Positions 8,342 to 16,848 of a DNA stretch of 64,000 nt are shown piece after piece; within the stretch, counting starts at the first letter, position 1; each line of letters starts with the position of its first letter. The stretch spans positions 1 to 64,000 of the forward strand of contig DALYLR010000016.1 of assembly GCA_031976175.1 (NCBI GenBank), written 5' to 3'. The stretch comes from DMER01 sp003451645. GTDB taxonomy: Bacteria > Pseudomonadota > Alphaproteobacteria > Micropepsales > Micropepsaceae. The position numbers and the translations under genes are program-made. The notes below the pieces were generated by a model. It worked only from the letters and a program-made list of their open reading frames with translations. It ran no database searches and was not told where the DNA came from.

Positions 8342-8530
8342 TTAAGGATTCGTTAGTGGGGAGCCTGGGCGCGAAGATTGTTTGCCCCCAGGCTTCTTTC
8401 CAGGATGCTTGCCGACAACAGTTTTCTTACTCGTCGCCCCATCACCGTGCGGCTTCGGCGGGGTTTCGAGCATCCGCTTCAGCGTATCGTTGAACTTTTC
8501 TTCGCCTAACTTCTTGTCGGTGTATGCCAT
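8342..8530 (-). CDS. Small basic hypothetical protein, possible partner of the divergent HEPN gene
   Basis: 62 residues from ATG 8530 (MAYTDKKLGEEKFNDTLKRM); ATG 8542 would add four residues. The N-terminal 28 residues are helical. The C-terminal half is Lys/Gly/Pro-rich (SKKTVVGKHPGKKPGGKQ) and probably disordered. Its ATG shares the CATG at 8528-8531 with the divergent HEPN-motif gene. Function unknown; a role as an antitoxin or regulator of the HEPN protein is inference from position only. Confidence 0.5.
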   Translation of the reverse strand: MAYTDKKLGEEKFNDTLKRMLETPPKPHGDGATSKKTVVGKHPGKKPGGKQSSRPGSPLTNP

Positions 8531-9002
8531 GCCGGATACCACAAAAATTTTAAGCGCGACAGGTAACGTGTGCCATCAATGGTCATACCTTGAGTACCTC
8601 ATATCAAAAGCAATATGGCACATTCTTGGGCTAGAGCGCGACACCGGCATAATTGTTACCGGCGGCATGGATATTCTCTCAAGGGTAAACATGGCAATCG
8701 CTCTCGCCAAACACACGCGCGCAAACAAGAAACTTATTGAAGTATTAGAAGAGACCAGAGTAAAAATTCAAGGCAAACGTAAAACTGACGGCCTCATGTA
8801 TAGGCGAAATCTTATTGTTCATGGGGTCTATTCCAGCCGAGATAACGACCCAATTATTTTGGTAGAAACCCATAGAGGCGCAGGAGACAGAAAGCGAAAC
8901 CCAATTTCTGTTGCCTTTGTAGCTCAAACCGGCACAGACATCTTTGTGGCAAGCCGCTCTTTAATTTTCGTGTTTGAGCCCCTTGGAATCAGTTGCCACT
9001 AG
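8529..9002 (+). CDS. HEPN-motif protein, candidate RNase toxin or RNA-binding protein
   Basis: 157 residues from ATG 8529; the 49 codons upstream in frame are only the antisense of the neighbouring gene. The helix WSYLEYLISKAIWHILGL (18-35), then LMYRRNLIVHG, contains R93-N94-x3-H98, the R-N-x3-H signature of HEPN ribonucleases found in toxin-antitoxin and abortive-infection systems. The base composition is clearly more AT-rich than the flanking genes, consistent with transfer. The 3' end overlaps the convergent gene 8961-9149 by 42 bases. RNase activity is inferred from the motif. Confidence 0.65.
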   Translation: MPDTTKILSATGNVCHQWSYLEYLISKAIWHILGLERDTGIIVTGGMDILSRVNMAIALAKHTRANKKLIEVLEETRVKIQGKRKTDGLMYRRNLIVHGVYSSRDNDPIILVETHRGAGDRKRNPISVAFVAQTGTDIFVASRSLIFVFEPLGISCH

Positions 9003-9149
9003 CCCCGTCGCCTTCGCTTTAAATACACGCGCCAACATTTCCGGAAGCGGGTCCCATCGCGGGTCAAGCCCCCCATACTCCCTTACTCCCGCCTCAATCA
9101 TCTTAGGCGTGATTTCAATCTGTTTTTCAGCGGCGGTGACGTCCAACAC
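8961..9149 (-). CDS. Small hypothetical protein (62 aa)
   Basis: GTG start at 9149. The core ITPKMIEAGVREYGGLDPRW resembles short proteins of phage-like and accessory regions. Overlaps the 3' end of the convergent HEPN gene. Function unknown. Possible alternative start TTG at 9146. Confidence 0.5.
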   Translation of the reverse strand: MLDVTAAEKQIEITPKMIEAGVREYGGLDPRWDPLPEMLARVFKAKATGLVATDSKGLKHEN

Positions 9150-9278
9150 GGTCTTGCTTTCTTATGTATACAATTGGGAAAGAAATCCTGTAATTCAGCA
9201 ACCAGGGCCTTGCGCGCCGGTGGCCGTGATCCTACGTCAGGGGGTCACGTGAGGGCGCATTTGAGGCGCCGCCCGCTC

Positions 9279-9305
9279 TGCCCAAAAAAATGCAAATTTT
9301 GGGCA
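9279..9305 (-). terminator. Hairpin downstream of carB
   Basis: TGCCCAAAA at 9279-9287 pairs exactly with TTTTGGGCA at 9297-9305 around a 9-base A-rich loop. On the minus strand it lies about 100 bases past the carB stop and has T-rich arms, so it is a plausible terminator for the car operon. Confidence 0.5.
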
Positions 9306-9361
9306 TGGGTTTTGGAGTTGAAATGGCGCAATTCCGCCATTCTGACCTCGAAAACACGTGT

Positions 9362-9396
9362 TGGTTTGTTACGTTGGCTTGATGGTTTGTTACGTT
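9362..9396. repeat. Tandem direct repeat of 14 bases, 21-base period
   Basis: TGGTTTGTTACGTT occurs at 9362-9375 and again at 9383-9396, exactly, two helical turns apart, just past the carB stop. The period suits a protein binding on one face of DNA. The gap 9150-9404 otherwise contains the TCACGTGA palindrome at 9245-9252 and the carB hairpin. Confidence 0.4.
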
Positions 9397-9404
9397 TTAT
9401 GCCG

Positions 9405-12400
9405 CTAATGCCGCCCATAAGCTTGCAGCGGTGTTACGTCCAGTGACCCATGGCGCAGCGCCGCGATCGCCTGCACCGCGGCGACGCAGCCCGCAATGGT
9501 TGTGTAGTAGGGCGTCTTCATCGCCAGCGCCGTGCGCCGGATCGACATGCTGTCCTTCAGCGCCGCCGCCCCCTCCGTCGTGTTGAAGACCAGCGCCACG
9601 CCATTGTTCAGCATCAGGTCCACAATGTGCGGCCGGCCCTCATAGACCTTGTTGACCTTGTCGAGCTTGAGCCCGCGGGCGCTCAGATAATCGGCCGTGC
9701 CGCCCGTCGCCACGATCTGAAAGCCGAGTTCGATCAGCCGCTCGACCGGTTTGACGATCAGCGCCTTGTCCGCGTCCTTGACGCTGACAAAGACTGTCCC
9801 CATATCGGGGAGTGTGAGGCCGGCCGCTATCTGACTTTTCGCAAAGGCGCGCTCGAACGTCGCGTCGATGCCCATCACCTCACCGGTGGAGCGCATCTCA
9901 GGGCCAAGGACCGGGTCCACGCCCGGAAAGCGGCCAAAGGGCATCACCGCCTCCTTCACCGCCACATGGCGCGGATTGGGCGGCGAGAGGTTAAAGCTCT
10001 TGAGCGTTTCGCTCGCCATGACGCGCGCGGCGATGCTGGCCACCGGCAGGCCAATCGCCTTGGCCACGAATGGGACCGTGCGGCTGGCGCGGGGATTGAC
10101 CTCCAGCACATAAATTTCGCCATTTTGTATGGCAAATTGCACATTCATCAGCCCAATGACCTTCAGTGCACGGGCCATTGCAGCCGTCTGCCGGGCGAGT
10201 TCGGCCTGCACATCCGCCGTCAGCGACCATGCGGGCAGGGAACAGGCGCTGTCGCCGGAATGCACGCCCGCCTCCTCGATATGCTCCATGATCCCGGCGA
10301 TGAAGACCTCCTCGCCATCGCAAATGGCGTCGACATCGACCTCGGTCGCATGGCGCAAATACTGGTCGATCAGGACCGGATCGTCGCCGGAAATCTTGAA
10401 GACATCCGTCTTGGCGAGCGTTTCCTCCATGTGGTCTTCGTCGCGCACGATGGTCATGCCGCGCCCGCCCAGAACGTAAGAAGGGCGGATGACGACCGGA
10501 TAGCCCACCTCGCGCGCGGCCGCCAGCGCCTCGTCCTTGGTCATCGCCGTGCGATTTGCGGGCTGCAGCAGGCCGATCTCCTTTAGCAGCGCCTGGAAGC
10601 GCTTGCGGTCCTCCGCCAGATCGATGGCGTCGGGTTGAGTGCCTAGGATCGGGATGCCTGCCGCTTCCAGCGCGTGCGCGAGCTTGAGCGGCGTCTGGCC
10701 GCCAAACTGGCAGATGACGCCGAGCAGCGTCCCGCTTCTCTGCTCGGTACGGATTAAGGCGATCACATCCTCCGCCGTCAGCGGTTCGAAGTAGAGACGG
10801 GCGGCTGTATCGTAGTCGGTCGAAACGGTTTCGGGATTGCAGTTGACCATGATCGTCTCGATCCCGCGGGCCTTGAGCGCAAAGGCCGCGTGGCAGCAGC
10901 AATAATCGAACTCGATCCCTTGACCGATGCGGTTCGGCCCCCCACCTAAGATGACGACCTTGCGGGCCTGCGTTGGTGCGCTTTCGCAGTCGGCAAGGCC
11001 ATCCGCACCCGTCTCATAGGTGGCGTACATATACGGCGTTCTGGCTTCGAATTCCGCCGCACACGTATCAATCCGTTTATAGACCGGCGCGATGCCCAGC
11101 TGCTCCCGGCGCGCAGCAATCGCCGCCTCGGCAAGCCCCGTCAGGCTGGCTAGTCTGGCATCCGAAAAGCCCATTGCCTTCAAAGCGTTAAGGTCATCTC
11201 TGTCCGTAGGAAGACCATTTGTTGCGACCGAGCGCTCCGCCGCGACAATATCCGCAATTTGTTCCAGGAACCACGGATCGACCTTGCAGGCGCTGTGAAT
11301 CTCCGCAATCGAAAGGCCCAGACGAAGGGCCTGTGCAATGATCCGCAGGCGCTCCGGCGTCGGCGTCGATAGGGCAGCCTTCACGGCCGAGCGGTCATCG
11401 CCTGCGCCAAGGCCCGGGATGTCGATGTCGTCAAGCCCGCTCAAGCCCGTCTCCAGGCTGCGCATGGCCTTCTGCAAGCTCTCCGCAAAGGTCCGGCCGA
11501 TGGCCATCGCTTCGCCCACGGATTTCATGGAAGTGGTCAAGGTTTCGTCCGCACCCGGCAGCTTCTCAAAGGCAAAGCGCGGGATTTTGGTGACCACATA
11601 ATCGATGGCTGGTTCGAAGCTTGCCGGCGTGGCGCCTGTGATATCGTTGGTCAGTTCATCCAAAGTGTAGCCGACCGCCAGCTTGGCCGCGACCTTGGCA
11701 ATCGGAAATCCGGTCGCCTTAGAGGCCAGCGCGGAGGAGCGCGACACGCGCGGGTTCATCTCAATGACGACCAGCCGGCCATCCTTGGGATTGACCGCGA
11801 ACTGAACATTCGAACCGCCTGTTTCAACGCCAATCTCGCGCAAGACCGCGATCGAGGCATTGCGCATGATCTGATATTCTTTGTCGGTCAGCGTCAGCGC
11901 GGGCGCAACCGTGATGCTGTCGCCCGTGTGGACGCCCATGGGATCGATGTTCTCGATCGAGCAGATGATGATGGCGTTGTCCGCTTTGTCGCGAACAACC
12001 TCCATTTCGTATTCCTTCCATCCGAGTACGGATTCTTCGATGAGCACCGATTTCACGGGCGATGCCGCAAGGCCGCGGCTGGCGATCTCTTCGACCTCTG
12101 CCCGGTTGTAGGCGATACCGCCCCCTGTACCGCCGAGCGTGAAGGACGGGCGGATGATGGCGGGCAGGCCGACGACCTGAGCGGCCGCCCGCGCGTCCTC
12201 GATCGTGCGTACAAGGACAGATTTTGGCGACTCAAGACCGATCTTGGCCATCGCCGCGCGGAACAGTTCGCGGTCTTCGGCCTTGGCGATGGCCTCTGCT
12301 CGCGCGCCGATTAATTCAACGTCCCACGCCTTCAAGACGCCTTTGTCCTCAAGTGCAAGCGCGCAGTTCAGCGCGGTTTGACCGCCCATGGTGGGCAGAA

Positions 12401-12674
12401 GCGCCATGCGGTCGCGCGGACGCTCTTTACGTTCGCGGGCGATGATCTTAGTGACGAAATCCGGCGTAATGGGCTCGATATAAGTGGCGTCAGCCACATC
12501 CGGGTCGGTCATGATCGAGGCCGGATTGGAATTGACGAGTACCACGCGGTAGCCTTCTTCTTTCAATGCTTTGCAAGCCTGAACACCGGAATAGTCAAAC
12601 TCGCATGCCTGACCGATGACGATCGGGCCTGCACCGATGATGAGGACGGTATCAATATCAGTGCGCTTGGGCAT
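9405..12674 (-). CDS. carB: Carbamoyl-phosphate synthase large subunit
   Basis: 1,089 residues from ATG 12674 (MPKRTDIDTVLIIGAGP); 63 upstream in-frame codons are only the antisense side of the neighbouring gene and are excluded. Two homologous ATP-grasp halves are visible, the first opening LIIGAGPIVIGQACEFDYSG and the second VVILGGGPNRIGQGIEFDY. A C-terminal MGS-like allosteric domain is at about 940-1089 (FQIVATGGTADYL). With CarA it makes carbamoyl phosphate from glutamine, bicarbonate and 2 ATP for arginine and pyrimidines. The start overlaps the upstream HD gene by 17 bases, so translation is probably coupled. Confidence 0.97.
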   Translation of the reverse strand: MPKRTDIDTVLIIGAGPIVIGQACEFDYSGVQACKALKEEGYRVVLVNSNPASIMTDPDVADATYIEPITPDFVTKIIARERKERPRDRMALLPTMGGQTALNCALALEDKGVLKAWDVELIGARAEAIAKAEDRELFRAAMAKIGLESPKSVLVRTIEDARAAAQVVGLPAIIRPSFTLGGTGGGIAYNRAEVEEIASRGLAASPVKSVLIEESVLGWKEYEMEVVRDKADNAIIICSIENIDPMGVHTGDSITVAPALTLTDKEYQIMRNASIAVLREIGVETGGSNVQFAVNPKDGRLVVIEMNPRVSRSSALASKATGFPIAKVAAKLAVGYTLDELTNDITGATPASFEPAIDYVVTKIPRFAFEKLPGADETLTTSMKSVGEAMAIGRTFAESLQKAMRSLETGLSGLDDIDIPGLGAGDDRSAVKAALSTPTPERLRIIAQALRLGLSIAEIHSACKVDPWFLEQIADIVAAERSVATNGLPTDRDDLNALKAMGFSDARLASLTGLAEAAIAARREQLGIAPVYKRIDTCAAEFEARTPYMYATYETGADGLADCESAPTQARKVVILGGGPNRIGQGIEFDYCCCHAAFALKARGIETIMVNCNPETVSTDYDTAARLYFEPLTAEDVIALIRTEQRSGTLLGVICQFGGQTPLKLAHALEAAGIPILGTQPDAIDLAEDRKRFQALLKEIGLLQPANRTAMTKDEALAAAREVGYPVVIRPSYVLGGRGMTIVRDEDHMEETLAKTDVFKISGDDPVLIDQYLRHATEVDVDAICDGEEVFIAGIMEHIEEAGVHSGDSACSLPAWSLTADVQAELARQTAAMARALKVIGLMNVQFAIQNGEIYVLEVNPRASRTVPFVAKAIGLPVASIAARVMASETLKSFNLSPPNPRHVAVKEAVMPFGRFPGVDPVLGPEMRSTGEVMGIDATFERAFAKSQIAAGLTLPDMGTVFVSVKDADKALIVKPVERLIELGFQIVATGGTADYLSARGLKLDKVNKVYEGRPHIVDLMLNNGVALVFNTTEGAAALKDSMSIRRTALAMKTPYYTTIAGCVAAVQAIAALRHGSLDVTPLQAYGRH

Positions 12675-13323
12675 GGGTTTGGCTCCGCAACCTATCGAGT
12701 TCGGCACGCATGTTCTGGCGCGCGGCATCGCCATAGAGCTCTTCAAACTGCTGTGTACGGAAGATACGGGCGCCTGCGATGGCCCGCTCCAGGAAGGCGC
12801 CGCGGCGCCCGCGCCATTCGCCGTCCGTCCGGTGAGCGTATTCTTGCCGTACGTTCGCTGCATAGGTGCGATAGGTGTCCGGCGCGGCCCCTAAGATCGC
12901 ATAATCGCAATCGAGGAAGAGGTCGTCGTCCGCGTCCGCGCCGCCTTTCTGGTGATTTTTGGTGGCCAGAATCAGACGGCACACGCGGCTCGTGAAATCA
13001 TGCGTGGCACCAAGCTCGCGCAGGTCTTGTAACGCTCGCTCCGAGGACCGCTCTTCGTTGTCGACCGCACGAGGATCATAGACGATGTCGTGGTACCAGG
13101 CAGCAAAGGCTAATCTCAACGGGTCGGCCGTCGCGACCGCGTGCTGCTCCAAGCGCGAAAAGAGGTCCACGAGATGGTCAAGCGTGTGATAGGCGCGATG
13201 GGGCTCTGAATAGGACTGACAGAGGGCAACAAAGATTTCTTGTGAACGCTTAGCATCAAAACAGGACAGAGCATTGACGTGGCCACGCCAGAGCGGCGTC
13301 AAGTGGCGCACCGCGGCGCTCAT
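12658..13323 (-). CDS. HD-superfamily metal-dependent phosphohydrolase inside the carAB operon
   Basis: 221 residues. The HD-domain signature is visible as YHTLDHLVDLF (a metal-binding His pair) and AAWYHDIVYDP with the HD doublet; a later LDCDYAILG carries a further Asp. These are the hallmarks of predicted HD phosphohydrolases of unknown substrate. The start ATG overlaps the carA stop (ATGA) and the 3' end overlaps the carB start by 17 bases, so the three genes form one tightly coupled operon. A nucleotide-like substrate is a guess from the setting. Confidence 0.85.
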   Translation of the reverse strand: MSAAVRHLTPLWRGHVNALSCFDAKRSQEIFVALCQSYSEPHRAYHTLDHLVDLFSRLEQHAVATADPLRLAFAAWYHDIVYDPRAVDNEERSSERALQDLRELGATHDFTSRVCRLILATKNHQKGGADADDDLFLDCDYAILGAAPDTYRTYAANVRQEYAHRTDGEWRGRRGAFLERAIAGARIFRTQQFEELYGDAARQNMRAELDRLRSQTHAQAH

Positions 13324-14492
13324 CGCTTGAGCATCCCGGCAAAGCGTTGAAACAGATATGAACTATCATGTGGTCCGGGCGACGCTTCCGGATGATACTG
13401 CACACTGAAGACCGGACGGTCCTTTAGAGCCAAGCCGCAATTTGTGCCGTCGAAGAGTGAGACATGGGTCTCATGCACGCCCAGAGGTAGCGAGGCACGA
13501 TCGACCGTGAAGCCATGGTTCATTGACACGATCTCGACCTTACCCGTCTGAAGGTCCTTGACCGGATGATTGGCGCCATGATGACCCTGCAGCATCTTCT
13601 GCGTCTTGGCGCCCAGCGCCAGAGCCAGCATCTGATGGCCCAGACAGATTCCAAAGATGGGCAAGTTTCTGGTCATCAGCTCACGGATGACCGGGACGGC
13701 ATAGACGCCGGTCGCGGCGGGATCACCCGGACCATTCGACAAGACCACGCCATCGGGCGCTAGCCGCATGATATCGCTGGCGGGCGTTGCAGCAGGCACG
13801 ACGGTTAGGCGCGCGCCAAGGCCGCTGAGCTGGCGCAAAATGTTGCGCTTCACACCATAATCGATGACCACAATGTGGTGCCGCGCGTCGGCCGCTGTGC
13901 CATAGCCCTCATTCCATTGCCAAGGTGTCTCGGTCCATGCCCAGGTCTGCCGGCAGGTGACGTCCTTGGCCAAGTCCATGCCTTCAAGGCCGGACCACTC
14001 TCTGGCGCGGCGTTGGAGGGACCCCACCTCCGTCTCGCCATCTGGCATGTGGGCGATCACGCCATGGGGCATGCCTTGCTCGCGAATGCGCCGGGTCAGT
14101 GCGCGCGTGTCTATGCCAAACAGGCCCACAACATTGTGGCGGCGCGCCCATTGATCCAATTGGGAGAGACTGCGGTAGTTAGAGGGCGTGCGGGGTTGCG
14201 CTCGCACAATCATCCCAGACAAGGCAGGCGTCTGCGCCTCGATGTCTTCGTCATTTGTGCCGGCATTGCCGATGTGCGGGAAGGTGAAACAAATGATCTG
14301 CCCTGCATAAGAAGGATCGGTCAGGACTTCCTGATAGCCGGTCATTGCTGTGTTAAAGCAGACCTCGCCAACGGCTTGTCCTTGTGCGCCAAAACCGGTG
14401 CCGCGGAAGACGGTGCCATCCGCCAAAACAAGGAGTCCCGTCCGCGCGGGGCCAAGCCCCGCAGCAGCGGCGGTCGAGACAATGTCACTCAT
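13320..14492 (-). CDS. carA: Carbamoyl-phosphate synthase small subunit (glutamine amidotransferase)
   Basis: 390 residues, the normal length. The N-terminal CPSase domain (LVLADGTVFRGTGFG) is followed by a class I glutamine amidotransferase domain with the nucleophile C283 in FGICLGHQ and H366/E368 in SVQYHPEASPG. It releases ammonia from glutamine and channels it to CarB. The 105 bases between the upstream gene stop and this ATG should hold the operon promoter; no attenuator-like hairpin is visible there. Confidence 0.97.
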   Translation of the reverse strand: MSDIVSTAAAAGLGPARTGLLVLADGTVFRGTGFGAQGQAVGEVCFNTAMTGYQEVLTDPSYAGQIICFTFPHIGNAGTNDEDIEAQTPALSGMIVRAQPRTPSNYRSLSQLDQWARRHNVVGLFGIDTRALTRRIREQGMPHGVIAHMPDGETEVGSLQRRAREWSGLEGMDLAKDVTCRQTWAWTETPWQWNEGYGTAADARHHIVVIDYGVKRNILRQLSGLGARLTVVPAATPASDIMRLAPDGVVLSNGPGDPAATGVYAVPVIRELMTRNLPIFGICLGHQMLALALGAKTQKMLQGHHGANHPVKDLQTGKVEIVSMNHGFTVDRASLPLGVHETHVSLFDGTNCGLALKDRPVFSVQYHPEASPGPHDSSYLFQRFAGMLKR

Positions 14493-14597
14493 TGAGGCTT
14501 ACTCCGACCGGGTGCTCAAGGGCGCATGATTCCAGCGCAAAATTCGCGAAGCTATATGGATTGCACATGCGGGCGTCAAGGGCCGTGCACTGGCCCT

Positions 14598-15779
14598 TCA
14601 GATCTCCCACCTGGGTGGAACACCAGCATAGGTATCGATCGCAGCCAACATACTGCGGATAAGGTGGCGCTCTTCCGGGGTCACGTCCGGCCGCCAGACG
14701 TCAAAGATCAGGATCACGCGAAGGTCTGCAGAGCGGTTCCAGGCCTCGTGGTCATATGTGTCGTCGAAGGCCCAGGCGTGGCCCTCCTGCCAGCTGCGCG
14801 TTTCGGCGCCCACCCGAAAGCCGCAATCCGCAGGGACTATCAATGGCAGATGGCAGATCAGCCGCGTGTTCATCATGCCTTGATGCGGCGGGATTCGTGC
14901 ACCAGGCTTCAGCCAGGAGAAGAGCGCCATCGGCGCGCGTTGCGGCATGTCGCACAGAGGCATTTGTGAGAGAATGGCTGTGGTCTGCGGGCACTGTGCC
15001 ATGTTGGCGGGCACTTCAGCGCCGTTTTTCCACAGATAATAGGCACTCCAATCCTGATTGCCCGCCATTCCTTGGTAATCCCGTTGCGGCGCATTGGTTT
15101 CGGGCATCACATAAGGGGCAAAGCTACCGGTGTCGCTCAGGACATTGGACAATTCCCCTTTTAGCGTTGATGTGGCGGCTTCCAAGGCCGGGAGCCACGC
15201 GAGCTTGTCTCTTGGATAGAAGCCGTGCTCGGCCAAACCTGGCAGAAAGAACATCCGCGGCTGCTGCGGGCCGGGGTTGCGTTCGCGCCTGCCGGTCATC
15301 AGGTCAAGCGCCAATGCGAACCTAGGACTGGATGTGGACGGATTGAAACCCTCCCTTTCCAGCTCAGCCCGCAAGAAATCCTCAAGGTCCTGCGCAAGGC
15401 TCGCCACCATCGCGGCCGCGCGGTCCAGGTCGCGCTTGAGGCTCGGCGGCGGATTGGCCGGCGCGTTGCTCAATGCGGCCCGGTAGAAGGGAAGTGCGGC
15501 GCGGCGGTTGTTGTCATGCATCAACCCGTCGCCTTTTAGCACGAGGGCCTTGGGGTTTTGCGGCTCGAGCGCAAGTGCGCGGTCGATCGCGGCGCCAAAG
15601 GCGTCATGATTGCGATGCGCCAATTCGGTCAAGGCAAGCCCCAGGAACGCTTCGGCGCTGGCGCCCGGCCCTTGCGTGGCGGCCCGGAATGCATCGAGGG
15701 CCGCGGGCAGGTCCTTGGCGCGGATGGCTTCAAAGCCTTTGCGTGTCCATTCTTCGGCTGAGATGTGCTGCCCGGTCAT
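14598..15779 (-). CDS. Aspartyl/asparaginyl beta-hydroxylase domain protein with N-terminal TPRs
   Basis: 393 residues from ATG 15779; an ATG at 15842 would overlap the upstream gene by 31 bases. Residues about 1-100 are TPR-like helices (AFLGLALTELAHRNHDAF; ALALEPQNPKALVLKGDG). The C-terminal part is an Asp/Asn beta-hydroxylase (2-oxoglutarate/Fe(II)) domain, with ARIPPHQGMMNTRLICHLPL and a second His in FDDTYDHEAWNRSADLRVI. It probably hydroxylates a protein or peptide side chain; the substrate is unknown. Follows the CPBP gene after 32 bases. Confidence 0.88.
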   Translation of the reverse strand: MTGQHISAEEWTRKGFEAIRAKDLPAALDAFRAATQGPGASAEAFLGLALTELAHRNHDAFGAAIDRALALEPQNPKALVLKGDGLMHDNNRRAALPFYRAALSNAPANPPPSLKRDLDRAAAMVASLAQDLEDFLRAELEREGFNPSTSSPRFALALDLMTGRRERNPGPQQPRMFFLPGLAEHGFYPRDKLAWLPALEAATSTLKGELSNVLSDTGSFAPYVMPETNAPQRDYQGMAGNQDWSAYYLWKNGAEVPANMAQCPQTTAILSQMPLCDMPQRAPMALFSWLKPGARIPPHQGMMNTRLICHLPLIVPADCGFRVGAETRSWQEGHAWAFDDTYDHEAWNRSADLRVILIFDVWRPDVTPEERHLIRSMLAAIDTYAGVPPRWEI

Positions 15780-15811
15780 TGATGCAGTTTGGGGCTTGCT
15801 TGACACCTGGG

Positions 15812-16759
15812 TCAACGTGCTTGCGCAGCCGTGAGGTCCCATCCTTGCCTCGGCAGAGTAACATAGACGAAGCCGAGCACCGCGAGCGTCAGCGCTAAAC
15901 CGGCCGCAGCTTGCACCGGATCGTCATTGGCGCGCGGTTGCGCCCACTGCTCAAACACATACCGGATGTCGCCGCCGCCATCGATGAAGTCGACGACCGA
16001 TATTAGCATGTTGTTTGCTGTATGAAAAACGGAGGCGGCACCAATCCCTGCGCGCAACGCCAGGAGGCAGAATAACAGCCCTGAAAAGAAATAGTCGACG
16101 AGGCTGAGCACAGGTGCAAGACCAGTCAATTCTGCGATCGAGACGTGGCTCCAGGCAAACAAGAGCGACGAGATGATCGCGGCGGCGCCAAGGCCAATGG
16201 CCGGCGTCAAGCTGGATAGAGCCCAGGCACGGTAGACGACCTCTTCGGCGACGGCGCCCGTGACAATGGCGATCGCGAATATGCTGACTGCCAGCGCATG
16301 CAACCACAATGGCCAAGGCTCAAGGGCAGCAATGGTAAGGGCCGTGGCCCGGTCTGGGGTGCCTAGCGGCCGGAACTCTGGATCGTAGATCATGCCCAAT
16401 GCATTGCTCGAAAAGACCCATAATCCGGCCAAGGCAACCATCAACCAGATGGTTTGTGCATCGGCGGGACGGAATCCGGCCGTTGCCAGAGGGCGGCCCT
16501 CAATTGACCTGATCCACACGATCACGAGGCCAATCAGCCCCCCCGCGAAAATGGTCTCAGCGCCATAGGCCGCAATGTCGAAGAGATACCCCGAGACGGA
16601 CCCAGCCAAAGCATAGCCTAGGTCCAGGCCTGCCAGTGCCAGCGCAATTGCGGCCAATGCCATCACCCAGTTGAGAGGCGCGTAGGGCCACTCCAAGAGG
16701 CGAACGGGGTTATCCAATGGCGCAAAAGCTGCGCGCCGCGGCTTGCTTGGCTGATCCAC
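15812..16759 (-). CDS. CPBP family intramembrane metalloprotease
   Basis: 315 residues from GTG 16759, the most plausible start; a TTG at 16849 would run through the promoter of yqeY. Several hydrophobic segments are visible. The CPBP (Abi) signature is present as GAVAEEVVYRAW (EExxxR) and LLFAWSHVS with the second-motif His; HTANN later is a likely third. Members are homologous to Rce1 prenyl-protein proteases; in bacteria they have varied or unknown roles. Divergent from yqeY and possibly cotranscribed with the downstream hydroxylase gene. Confidence 0.82.
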   Translation of the reverse strand: MDQPSKPRRAAFAPLDNPVRLLEWPYAPLNWVMALAAIALALAGLDLGYALAGSVSGYLFDIAAYGAETIFAGGLIGLVIVWIRSIEGRPLATAGFRPADAQTIWLMVALAGLWVFSSNALGMIYDPEFRPLGTPDRATALTIAALEPWPLWLHALAVSIFAIAIVTGAVAEEVVYRAWALSSLTPAIGLGAAAIISSLLFAWSHVSIAELTGLAPVLSLVDYFFSGLLFCLLALRAGIGAASVFHTANNMLISVVDFIDGGGDIRYVFEQWAQPRANDDPVQAAAGLALTLAVLGFVYVTLPRQGWDLTAAQAR

Positions 16760-16848
16760 GCTTGGTTGTCCCCAGGGAGTTTGTGCTTTGCGGCCTTGCG
16801 AGACCGCAATTATGTATATGCTGCAGGCTCGTTCAAGAAGGATCGACA

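Noticed and set aside
9174..9446. A 90-codon plus-strand frame after carB
   Set aside because: Low-complexity product with no start signal; it covers the carB hairpin and direct repeats and runs into the carB 3' end.
9450..10586. A 378-codon plus-strand frame inside carB
   Set aside because: Arg/His-rich translation typical of an antisense shadow; carB on the other strand is unambiguous.
12675..12863. 63-codon N-terminal extension of CarB
   Set aside because: CarB proteins begin at MPKRTDI; the extension is antisense-frame sequence of the HD gene.
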